Assembly: GCF_004320525.1 (NCBI RefSeq)
Contig: NZ_SIHX01000015.1
Location: 20,511 to 84,510, forward strand
Direction of reading: 5' to 3'
Length of the DNA: 64,000 nucleotides
From: Arthrobacter sp. S39
Lineage (GTDB): Bacteria; Actinomycetota; Actinomycetes; Actinomycetales; Micrococcaceae
A program made the translations under genes and the position numbers. Positions 51,130 to 57,949 of the stretch are shown in pieces; within the stretch, counting starts at the first letter, position 1, and each line of letters begins with the position of its first letter. The notes below the pieces were generated by a model. The model was given only the letters and a program-made list of their open reading frames with translations. It made no database searches and was not told the DNA's origin.

Positions 51130-52605
51130 ATGAGCCAGACTTCTGAGGAAGTATTCGACGCCACGCCCGAGGGCGACGGGCCGGAACTGAAGCGGGTCCT
51201 CGGCCCCAAGCTCCTCCTCCTTTTTATCGTCGGCGACATCCTCGGCGCCGGCGTCTACGCCGTGACGGGCACCATGGCCGGCACCGTAGGCGGCATCGTC
51301 TGGCTGCCATTCCTGCTCGCGTTCGTCGTCGCGACGCTGACCGCGTTCTCCTACCTCGAACTGGTCACGCAGTACCCGCAGGCAGCCGGTGCCGCGCTCT
51401 ATACGCACAAGGCCTTCGGCATCCACTTCGTCACGTTCCTGGTGGCGTTCGCCGTGGTCTGCTCCGGCATCACCAGCGCCTCCACCTCCGCGAACGTCCT
51501 CGCCCAGAACTTCTTCGGCGGCCTTGAGGTCAACGGCTGGATGGAAGTACCTGCGCAAGGCGTGATCACCGCCGTCGCCATGGGCTTTATGCTGCTGCTG
51601 GCGGCGATCAACCTCCGCGGCGTGGGCGAGAGCGTGAAGTTCAACGTGGTGCTGACCATCGTCGAGATGACCGCCTTGTGCATCGTGATCGGCGTCGGCT
51701 TCTACGTCATGGCGCAAGGCACGGGGAATCCGGGGGAGATCTTCGTCTTCAGCGACTACCAGGACAAAGGCCTGTTCCTGGCGGTCACCGCGGCCACCTC
51801 CATCGCGTTCTTCGCCATGGTCGGTTTTGAGGACTCCGTGAACATGGTGGAGGAGACCCAGCACCCGGAGAAAATCTTCCCGCGGACCATGCTCACCGGT
51901 CTCGGCATAGCGGTGATCCTCTACATGCTCGTGGCGATTTCCGTAGTCAGCGTACTGACGCCCACCGAACTTGAAGGGATCAGGGAAGCCGAAGGTGCCG
52001 CCCTGCTTGAGGTGGTCCACAAAGGCTCGCCGGACTTCCCGATCGACCGGATCTTCCCGTTCCTCGCGGTCTTCGCCGTCGCCAACACCGCACTGATCAA
52101 TATGCTGATGGCAAGCCGCCTGATCTACGGCATGGCCCGGCAGCACGTCCTGCCCAGGCCGCTCGGTAAGGTGCTTCCGGGGCGCCGCACCCCGTGGGCC
52201 GGGATCCTGTTCTCCACCCTCCTGGCGCTGGGCCTGATCTGGTACGTCACGTCCGACCCGAAGAGCAATATCGTGGCCAACCTCTCCGGCACCACCGCGT
52301 TCCTGCTGCTCTGCGTCTTCACCGTAGTGAACGTGGCCTGCGTGGTCCTGCGCGGCAAGCGGGACCCCAACCGCAAGGTGTTCTTCACCTCGCCAGGGCA
52401 GTTGCCGCTTCTCGCCGCGCTGCTGTGCGCCTTCCTCGCGGGACCGTGGGTTGGCCGGAACGTGATCCAGTACCAGATCGCTGGAGGCTTGATGGCCATC
52501 GGCGTGGTGCTGTGGTTCATCACGTGGCTGATCAACAGGCGAACCAACGCCGGCCCGGACGGTTCCGTCGGCCTGCAGAACGTCGGCAAGGACGACAAGG
52601 GCTGA
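51130..52605 (+). CDS. APC-superfamily amino acid permease
   Basis: Secondary transporter of 491 aa with about 12 membrane helices. Helix 1 carries the APC hallmark IVGDILGAGVYAVTG with the glycine-rich unwound segment. FFAMVGFEDSVNMVEE in helix 6 region and RLIYGMARQHVLPRPLGKV are family-typical. Substrate could be an amino acid or amine. GGAGG precedes the ATG at 51130. It has a long leader that may be regulatory. No coupled genes. Confidence 0.9.
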   Translation: MSQTSEEVFDATPEGDGPELKRVLGPKLLLLFIVGDILGAGVYAVTGTMAGTVGGIVWLPFLLAFVVATLTAFSYLELVTQYPQAAGAALYTHKAFGIHFVTFLVAFAVVCSGITSASTSANVLAQNFFGGLEVNGWMEVPAQGVITAVAMGFMLLLAAINLRGVGESVKFNVVLTIVEMTALCIVIGVGFYVMAQGTGNPGEIFVFSDYQDKGLFLAVTAATSIAFFAMVGFEDSVNMVEETQHPEKIFPRTMLTGLGIAVILYMLVAISVVSVLTPTELEGIREAEGAALLEVVHKGSPDFPIDRIFPFLAVFAVANTALINMLMASRLIYGMARQHVLPRPLGKVLPGRRTPWAGILFSTLLALGLIWYVTSDPKSNIVANLSGTTAFLLLCVFTVVNVACVVLRGKRDPNRKVFFTSPGQLPLLAALLCAFLAGPWVGRNVIQYQIAGGLMAIGVVLWFITWLINRRTNAGPDGSVGLQNVGKDDKG

Positions 52606-52648
52606 CCCTGAGCGGGGCCGCCCCCTTTCGGCGGTGAAGAATCCGCGG

Positions 52649-52700
52649 TGACGTCCCCATGCCATTGCCATGACGTCATGATGACGTCATACTGATGTCA
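52649..52700 (+). promoter_or_regulatory. Promoter with phased TGACGTCA operators, predicted leaderless
   Basis: TTGCCA (52665-52670), a 17-bp spacer and CATACT (52688-52693) place transcription start at or next to the ATG at 52700. Palindromes TGACGTCA (52671-52678), TGACGTCA (52682-52689) and TGATGTCA (52693-52700) are spaced exactly 11 bp; a fourth, TGACGTCC (52649-52656), is 22 bp upstream of the first. The sites fill the spacer and flank the -10, an ideal repression layout for the RHH protein encoded next. Confidence 0.7.
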
Positions 52701-53215
52701 TGGACCTGCAACAGTACGTGATGAGCCTCCAGGAGCAGCTGCGTACTGCCTCCGCAGCCGGCGGCGAGCCGGCACGTGAACTTGCCGCCCGCCTGACCGC
52801 GCCGCTGGAGACCGCCTCCCGGCTGGTCCTGCTGGAGGCGCTGGCGGCCGCCGCCAGCGAGATCACCCGGGAACTTGCGCCGGGTTCAGTGGACGTCCGG
52901 CTCCGCGGCCGCGATCCCGAGTTTGTGGTGACACCTCCGCCGGCCAGTACAGAATTCGACGACGCCGCGGACAGCCTTCCGGTCGACCCGTCGCCCGCCC
53001 AGGACGGTGATGACGGTCCGGCCGCCAGGTTCACCCTGCGGCTGCCCGAGCCGCTCAAGGTGCGCATCGAGGAAGCAGCCGCCAGGGACAAAGTCTCTGT
53101 CAACGCCTGGCTCGTCCGCTCCGTCACCGCTTCGCTGGACGGCGCTGGCAACGGACGAACCGAGCCGCGCCGAACCCCGTCCGGCGGACGCACCTTCACC
53201 GGCTGGGTCCGCTAG
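52700..53215 (+). CDS. Ribbon-helix-helix (HicB-like) DNA-binding protein
   Basis: Regulator of 171 aa. The C-terminal part (about 108-150) is a ribbon-helix-helix motif: ARFTLRLPEPLKVRIEEAAA, then SVNAWLVRSVTASL. The N-terminal 90 residues are helical (LQQYVMSLQEQL, LEALAAAASEITREL), probably for oligomerisation. No Shine-Dalgarno sequence precedes the ATG, in line with the predicted leaderless promoter. It lies 57 bp before a DUF4097 gene, an association common in actinobacteria. It likely binds the phased palindromes at its own promoter. Confidence 0.85.
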   Translation: MDLQQYVMSLQEQLRTASAAGGEPARELAARLTAPLETASRLVLLEALAAAASEITRELAPGSVDVRLRGRDPEFVVTPPPASTEFDDAADSLPVDPSPAQDGDDGPAARFTLRLPEPLKVRIEEAAARDKVSVNAWLVRSVTASLDGAGNGRTEPRRTPSGGRTFTGWVR

Positions 53216-53272
53216 CACTCCGACGCGAAACCCCCATCAAGGCACTGACTGAACAGTCCAAAGGAAACCGCA

Positions 53273-54151
53273 ATGCCGACCTTCGAAACCCCCGACCGCA
53301 TCTCCCTGAACGTCGAGTACAACCTCGGCGACATCCGCGTCACCGCCAGCGACCGGACCGACACCGTTGTTTACGTCCGCCCCAGCGACGCCGGGAGGGC
53401 CGCTGACATCAGGGCCGCCGAGCAGACCAGCATTGACTTCTCCAACGGCGCCCTCTTCATCAAGGGGTCAAAGGACTGGAAACGGTTCGCCATCCTCACC
53501 GGGAATGGCGCGGTTGACGTCATCGTCAAGCTGCCGTCCCATTCCGACGTCCGATGGGAGGCCGGGATGGGGAAATTCGACGGCGAAGGGAACCTTGGAC
53601 AGTGTGACCTCAAAACCGGCATGGGCCACATCCGGCTCGGCCGGGCGGATGCTGTGAAGGCGGAATCCGGCTATGGCGACGTCGTCGTGGACCGGGCCGC
53701 CGGCGACGTCGACCTCAAAACCGGGTCCGGTGAAATCCGCGTCGACCGGATCGGCGGTTCCACCCAAATCAGGAACTCCGACGGACACATCAGGATCGGG
53801 GACGCGGCTGGCGAAGTCCACATCAAGGCGGCCAACGGCAACATCCACATCGGGAGGGCGCAGTCGTCGGTGACCGCCAAATCCGCCAATGGCAAGATCC
53901 GGGTCGGCGAGGCCACGCGCGGCTCCCTGGTCATCGAAACGGCCTACGGCGACGTGGGCATCGGCATCCCCGAAGGCACGGCGGCGTGGCTGGACGTCAG
54001 CACCAAGTACGGGAAGGTCCGCAACGCCCTGGCCACAGCCGAGGGCCCGGGGGAATCCACGGAACGCATCGAAGTCCGGGCCCGGACCTCGTACGGCGAC
54101 GTCGCGATCCACCGGCCCGGACAGCCAGTGCAGCCAAGCAGAATCCAGTAA
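53273..54151 (+). CDS. DUF4097-family beta-helix-like protein
   Basis: Protein of 292 aa built from short beta repeats: GDVVVDRAAGDVDLKTGSGE, IRVDRIGGSTQIRNSDG, HIRIGDAAGEVHIKAANGN, IHIGRAQSSVTAKSANGK, each about 18 to 20 residues, predicted to form a right-handed beta solenoid. DUF4097 (putative adhesin-like) proteins are widespread and of unknown function. No signal peptide, so this one is cytoplasmic or exported otherwise. AAAGGAAA precedes the ATG. Probably co-transcribed with the RHH regulator upstream. Confidence 0.85.
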   Translation: MPTFETPDRISLNVEYNLGDIRVTASDRTDTVVYVRPSDAGRAADIRAAEQTSIDFSNGALFIKGSKDWKRFAILTGNGAVDVIVKLPSHSDVRWEAGMGKFDGEGNLGQCDLKTGMGHIRLGRADAVKAESGYGDVVVDRAAGDVDLKTGSGEIRVDRIGGSTQIRNSDGHIRIGDAAGEVHIKAANGNIHIGRAQSSVTAKSANGKIRVGEATRGSLVIETAYGDVGIGIPEGTAAWLDVSTKYGKVRNALATAEGPGESTERIEVRARTSYGDVAIHRPGQPVQPSRIQ

Positions 54152-54190
54152 TTACCCGGTAACCAGTTCGGAGCCCGACTGGCGGGCCTG

Positions 54191-54451
54191 CTACTTCCCC
54201 ATGCCGGGATGGATGGCCACAAACTCGATGGCGGACTGGACTTTTTTCTTCGGCCCCCGGGAAAATCCCTTGGCGTCGAGCTGGTTCTGCGCGCGGTAGA
54301 CGGCCAGGGCGTCGTCGTAGATCCGGTTCAGCTCCAGGCCGCTGAACACCTCCCGGGAACCGTCAGCGAAGGTGACAGTGACCTCGGCGCTGCCGGGAAA
54401 GTGGCGTTTCATCCGGATGAAGCCTTCGGTGTCCTGCTGGAGAGTGATCAT
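54191..54451 (-). CDS. Small conserved hypothetical protein (86 aa)
   Basis: Short soluble protein of unknown function. It has a beta-rich start (TEGFIRMKRHFPGSAEVTVTFADGSREVF), a helical middle (LELNRIYDDALAVYRAQNQL) and a basic tail (GPKKKVQSAIEFVAIHPG). The composition and clean codon use support a real gene. It is convergent with the DUF4097 gene (39-bp gap) and divergent from the helicase gene. No family recognised. Confidence 0.7.
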   Translation of the reverse strand: MITLQQDTEGFIRMKRHFPGSAEVTVTFADGSREVFSGLELNRIYDDALAVYRAQNQLDAKGFSRGPKKKVQSAIEFVAIHPGMGK

Positions 54452-54552
54452 GCTGGTCCTGCTTTCGTAAGTGACTTTCCTCCAGTCTCTCCTACGTCAC
54501 GCTGCCGCAGGGACAGTCAGCCCGGCACCGGCCATGCGAGGAGAATGGGCGT

Positions 54553-57240
54553 GTGACCTCTCTGCGAATTCCCCTGACATTCGACCTGGCCTCCATAGGC
54601 GCAGGGCTGGCCTTTGCAGACTCCCTGGGCGACCTGACAGCGGCGCTGCGCCCGGGCGGTGCGGCTGGGACCGCAGTGGTGCAGGCGCCGCCGGGCACGG
54701 GCAAGACCACCCTGGTGCCGCCGCTGCTCGCCAACCTGCTGGCCGCCACTGACGGGCAGGGACAGCGGCGGGTGGTGGTCACCCAGCCGCGGCGGGTGGC
54801 CGCCCGTGCAGCGGCCCGGCGCCTGGCCGCCCTCGATGGCAGCGGGCTCGGCGACAGGGTGGGCTATACGGTCCGCGGCGAACGCCAGGGGAGCCCCGGG
54901 ACGCTCATCGAGTTCGTCACCCCGGGGATCCTGCTCCGCCGGCTCCTGGATGACCCGGGTCTGGAAACGGCAGGCGCGGTGATCCTGGACGAGGTCCACG
55001 AACGCGGCCTGGAGACGGACCTGCTGCTGGGCATGCTCACGGAAGTGCGGCAGCTCCGCGGAGACCTCACCCTGGTGGCAATGTCCGCCACCCTGGACGC
55101 CCCGCGCTTCGCCGCGCTGATCGGGAGCGCATCCACGGGAGAAGCAGAAGATCACGACGGCGGCGGGCCGGCTCCAGTCGTCGACTGCCCGTCCGCGCTG
55201 TACCCGCTGGAGGTTCAATGGGCGCCGTCGGGAGTGGCACGGCTGGACGGACGGGGCGTGACGCGCGCATTCCTGGACCACGTTGCGGACACCGCTGCAG
55301 CGGCGCACGCCAGGGCGGGCGCAGACACGGACACGCTGGTGTTTGTGCCCGGCGCCCGGGAGGTGGCCCATGTGGCAGCTCGCCTGCGCGGCCGCACCGG
55401 CGCGGGAACGGAGGTCCTGGAGCTGCACGGCCAGGTCGGCCCGGCGGAGCAGGACCGTGCCGTCTCCGGACGCAGCGACCACGCCCTGTCCCGCATCATC
55501 GTCTCCACCGACCTGGCCGAATCCTCGCTCACCGTCCCGGGGGTCCGACAAGTGGTGGACTCCGGCCTGACCCGCGAGCCGCGGCGGGATGCAAGCCGGG
55601 GCATGTCCGGACTGGTGACCGTTTCGTGCTCACGGGCGTCCGCTGACCAGCGGGCCGGCCGTGCCGCGCGGCAGGGCCCGGGCCTGGTGGTCCGCTGCTA
55701 CGACCAGCGGGCATTCGGCGCGGCCCCCGCCCACGTGACGCCGGAGATCGCCGTCGCCGACCTCACCGCCGCGGCCCTGGTCCTGGCCTGCTGGGGTTCG
55801 CCCGGCGGCACCGGACTCGCGCTCCCGGACGCCCCTCCGCAGGCAGCAATGCAGGATGCTGTTGAAGTCCTGCGCGAACTCGGCGCCGTGGCAGCGGACG
55901 GCCACGCCACCGCGCTGGGCCGGACCCTGGCCCGGGTCCCCGCCGATCCCAGGCTGGCCCGCGCACTGCTGGACGGCGCCGGAGCCGTGGGCGCGCGGAC
56001 AGCCGCAGAAGCGGTCGCCCTGGTGGCGGGGGACCAACGGGCACCGGGGGCCGACCTGACCAGGCTCCTGGCCGAACTCCGCAGCGGCAAGGAGCCTGCC
56101 TCCCGGCGGTGGACTGAGGACGTCCGGCGGATGGAGGCGATCGTGCGGAAGGACGGCGCCGGCGTCGCGCCCTCTGTCCTTGACGCCGCGCCGGGCAAAG
56201 CGGAAGCGGTGGGTGCCGTCGTCGCCCTCGCGTTCCCGGACCGGGTGGCGCGGCGGGTTCCGGGGGCGGGACCGGAGCGTTACCTTCTGTCGTCCGGCAC
56301 CCGGGCCGGGCTGCCCGCGGGTAGTTCCCTGGCCGGTCATGAGTGGCTGGCGGTGGCGGAGGTGTCGCGCGCGGAGGGCCGGGACGCAGCCGGAACGGGT
56401 GCTGTGATCCGTTCCGCTGCGCCCATCACGGCCGACACCGCGGAAGCAGCAGCCCGCCACCTCCTCACGGACACCGTCGAGGCGACGTTCGGCAAGGGCC
56501 GCGTCACGGCACGGCGGGAACGCCGGCTGGGCGCGATTGTCCTGTCCTCCACACCCGTTCGCCCGTCCGCCGCCGAAGGGCGTACGGCGGTGGCCCGCGC
56601 CCTCGCCCAGGAAGGGCTGGGAACCATCGGATGGTCGACGGCGGCGGACGCCCTGCGCCGCCGGCTTGCCCTGCTTCGCCGTGAACTGGGTGAGCCGTGG
56701 CCCGACGTTTCCGAGCCGGCCCTGCTCGCCCGGCTCGATGACTGGCTGGGACCGGAGCTCGAGAAACTGGCAGGGGGAGCCGCCACCGGCACCATCGACC
56801 TCACCGACCCGTTGCGGCGCCTGCTGCCATGGCCCGAGGCCGCGCAGCTGGCCGAACTCGCGCCGGAGACACTGGAAGTGCCCAGCGGGTCGCGCGTCCG
56901 CATCGACTACCCCGACGTGCCGGACCGTGCCGTTGGTGATGCTTCAGGCGCGGATTCTGCAAGGACGGACGACGGCGGCCGGCCGGTGGTGGCGGTCAAG
57001 CTGCAGGAATGCTTCGGCTGGGCGGACACGCCGCGGCTGGTGGGCGGCCGGGTGCCCGTGCTGTTCCACCTGCTGTCGCCGGCACGGCGCCCGCTGGCCG
57101 TGACGGACGATCTGGCGTCCTTCTGGTCCGGGCCCTATGCGCAGGTGCGGTCGGAGATGAGGGGCCGCTATCCCAGGCATCCCTGGCCTGAGGATCCGTG
57201 GACGGCGCAGGCAACCGCACGGACCAAATCCCGGATGTAA
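54553..57240 (+). CDS. hrpB: ATP-dependent helicase HrpB
   Basis: DEAH-box-type helicase of 895 aa. Walker A reads APPGTGKTTL near residue 48, Walker B/DEAH position is LDEVHERG (DEVH), motif III is MSATLDA, and the C-terminal helicase half has VFVPGAREVAH, STDLAESSLTVPGV and DQRAGRAARQGPG. The region after about 440 holds the helicase-associated and HrpB C-terminal domains (LRIDYPDVPD-like RVRIDYPD near 780, KLQECFGWADTPRL). GTG start at 54553. Substrate RNA or DNA role in bacteria is unresolved. Stand-alone transcription unit. Confidence 0.93.
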   Translation: MTSLRIPLTFDLASIGAGLAFADSLGDLTAALRPGGAAGTAVVQAPPGTGKTTLVPPLLANLLAATDGQGQRRVVVTQPRRVAARAAARRLAALDGSGLGDRVGYTVRGERQGSPGTLIEFVTPGILLRRLLDDPGLETAGAVILDEVHERGLETDLLLGMLTEVRQLRGDLTLVAMSATLDAPRFAALIGSASTGEAEDHDGGGPAPVVDCPSALYPLEVQWAPSGVARLDGRGVTRAFLDHVADTAAAAHARAGADTDTLVFVPGAREVAHVAARLRGRTGAGTEVLELHGQVGPAEQDRAVSGRSDHALSRIIVSTDLAESSLTVPGVRQVVDSGLTREPRRDASRGMSGLVTVSCSRASADQRAGRAARQGPGLVVRCYDQRAFGAAPAHVTPEIAVADLTAAALVLACWGSPGGTGLALPDAPPQAAMQDAVEVLRELGAVAADGHATALGRTLARVPADPRLARALLDGAGAVGARTAAEAVALVAGDQRAPGADLTRLLAELRSGKEPASRRWTEDVRRMEAIVRKDGAGVAPSVLDAAPGKAEAVGAVVALAFPDRVARRVPGAGPERYLLSSGTRAGLPAGSSLAGHEWLAVAEVSRAEGRDAAGTGAVIRSAAPITADTAEAAARHLLTDTVEATFGKGRVTARRERRLGAIVLSSTPVRPSAAEGRTAVARALAQEGLGTIGWSTAADALRRRLALLRRELGEPWPDVSEPALLARLDDWLGPELEKLAGGAATGTIDLTDPLRRLLPWPEAAQLAELAPETLEVPSGSRVRIDYPDVPDRAVGDASGADSARTDDGGRPVVAVKLQECFGWADTPRLVGGRVPVLFHLLSPARRPLAVTDDLASFWSGPYAQVRSEMRGRYPRHPWPEDPWTAQATARTKSRM

Positions 57241-57394
57241 CGCCGTCGTGGGGCGGATTCATGTCCCCCGAACGGCAGCGTGAGAGGAGCGTTACATGGC
57301 GGAAATGTGGCGTCGACGTGCTGAAACATCCCGCCGTTAGGCTCGTCGATACGTGGACAGCGTGGTCCACACCACGACATGAAAGGACGCAACG

Positions 57395-57547
57395 ATGTTG
57401 CTTTTGAGTAGCCTGAACCTCTTGCTCGACGCCCGCCGGAGTGACGACAACCGTGCGTACAGCAGCGGAAGCGGCAAGACGGAGTTCCCTAACGGCCAGT
57501 TGACCTCCACCGCCTGGGAAGGCTGGTGGCACGACGACGCCGCGTAG
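57395..57547 (+). CDS. Small protein of 50 aa, unknown
   Basis: Short frame from ATG 57395 to TAG 57547, preceded by GAAAGGA. The translation starts MLLLSSLNLLLDARRSDDN and ends WEGWWHDDAA, with a hydrophobic start too short for a membrane anchor. It lies alone in the space between the helicase gene and a small secreted-protein gene. Codon use and the ribosome site favour a real gene, but no homologue is known to me. The SGSGKT string in it is not a genuine P-loop at this size. Confidence 0.55.
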   Translation: MLLLSSLNLLLDARRSDDNRAYSSGSGKTEFPNGQLTSTAWEGWWHDDAA

Positions 57548-57591
57548 CTGACGCCGGGCCACCGGCCGGTTCGGCGCCCTGCCGGGACCCG

Positions 57592-57819
57592 TTACTGTTC
57601 GGGAATCCAGTAAGGTGCCGGGACACCGGCTCCGGTGAGGTTGTCGCAGCGGACCAGTTGGGTGCCGATCCGCGTCAGCGGACAGTAACCGGTGTTGATG
57701 CCGGTGTCCTCCGGCGCTGCCGGCTCCCTGGCGCTGGCCGGTGCCGGAGCGATGACCGCCAGGAGGAAGAGCGCAAGCGTAGCTCCCGTCCTGCGGCGTG
57801 AACCGATCGATGAATACAT
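57592..57819 (-). CDS. Small secreted protein (75 aa)
   Basis: The N-terminus is a clear Sec signal peptide: basic RRR near residue 8, a hydrophobic core (ATLALFLLAVIAPAPA) and a likely ASA cleavage site before REP at about residue 30. The mature part is about 45 residues with two cysteines (GYCPLTR and VRCDNLTG), which could form one disulfide. AAGGGAAAC precedes the ATG at 57819. Function unknown. Divergent from the LuxR-type regulator. Confidence 0.7.
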   Translation of the reverse strand: MYSSIGSRRRTGATLALFLLAVIAPAPASAREPAAPEDTGINTGYCPLTRIGTQLVRCDNLTGAGVPAPYWIPEQ

Positions 57820-57892
57820 GGCGTTTCCCTTCAGGATGTGCGGGTGCTGACAGATTCAGCCTGCTCTCCCGTGCCACGGCGCCACATCAGGC

Positions 57893-57927
57893 GGTGCCCC
57901 TCAGAACCAGGCGGGGTACCCCTCAGA
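57893..57927. promoter_or_regulatory. 22-bp-phased direct repeat before the LAL regulator
   Basis: GGTGCCCCTCAGA (57893-57905) and GGTACCCCTCAGA (57915-57927) match at 12 of 13 positions and are 22 bp (two helical turns) apart, 23 bp before the first possible start of the LuxR-type gene. It may be an activator or autoregulatory site; no standard promoter hexamers were assigned. Confidence 0.4.
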
Positions 57928-57949
57928 TCTGTACCGGCCGGACACAGGG

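Noticed and set aside
57237..57294. GTAACGCC at 57237 and its reverse complement-like AGCGTTAC at 57287
   Set aside because: The first spans the helicase stop, no second octamer lies 11 bp away on either strand, and no -10 follows at the right distance; treated as chance.
57470..57490. SGSGKT string in the 50-aa protein as a P-loop
   Set aside because: The protein is too small for a nucleotide-binding fold and lacks the hydrophobic strand before the loop.
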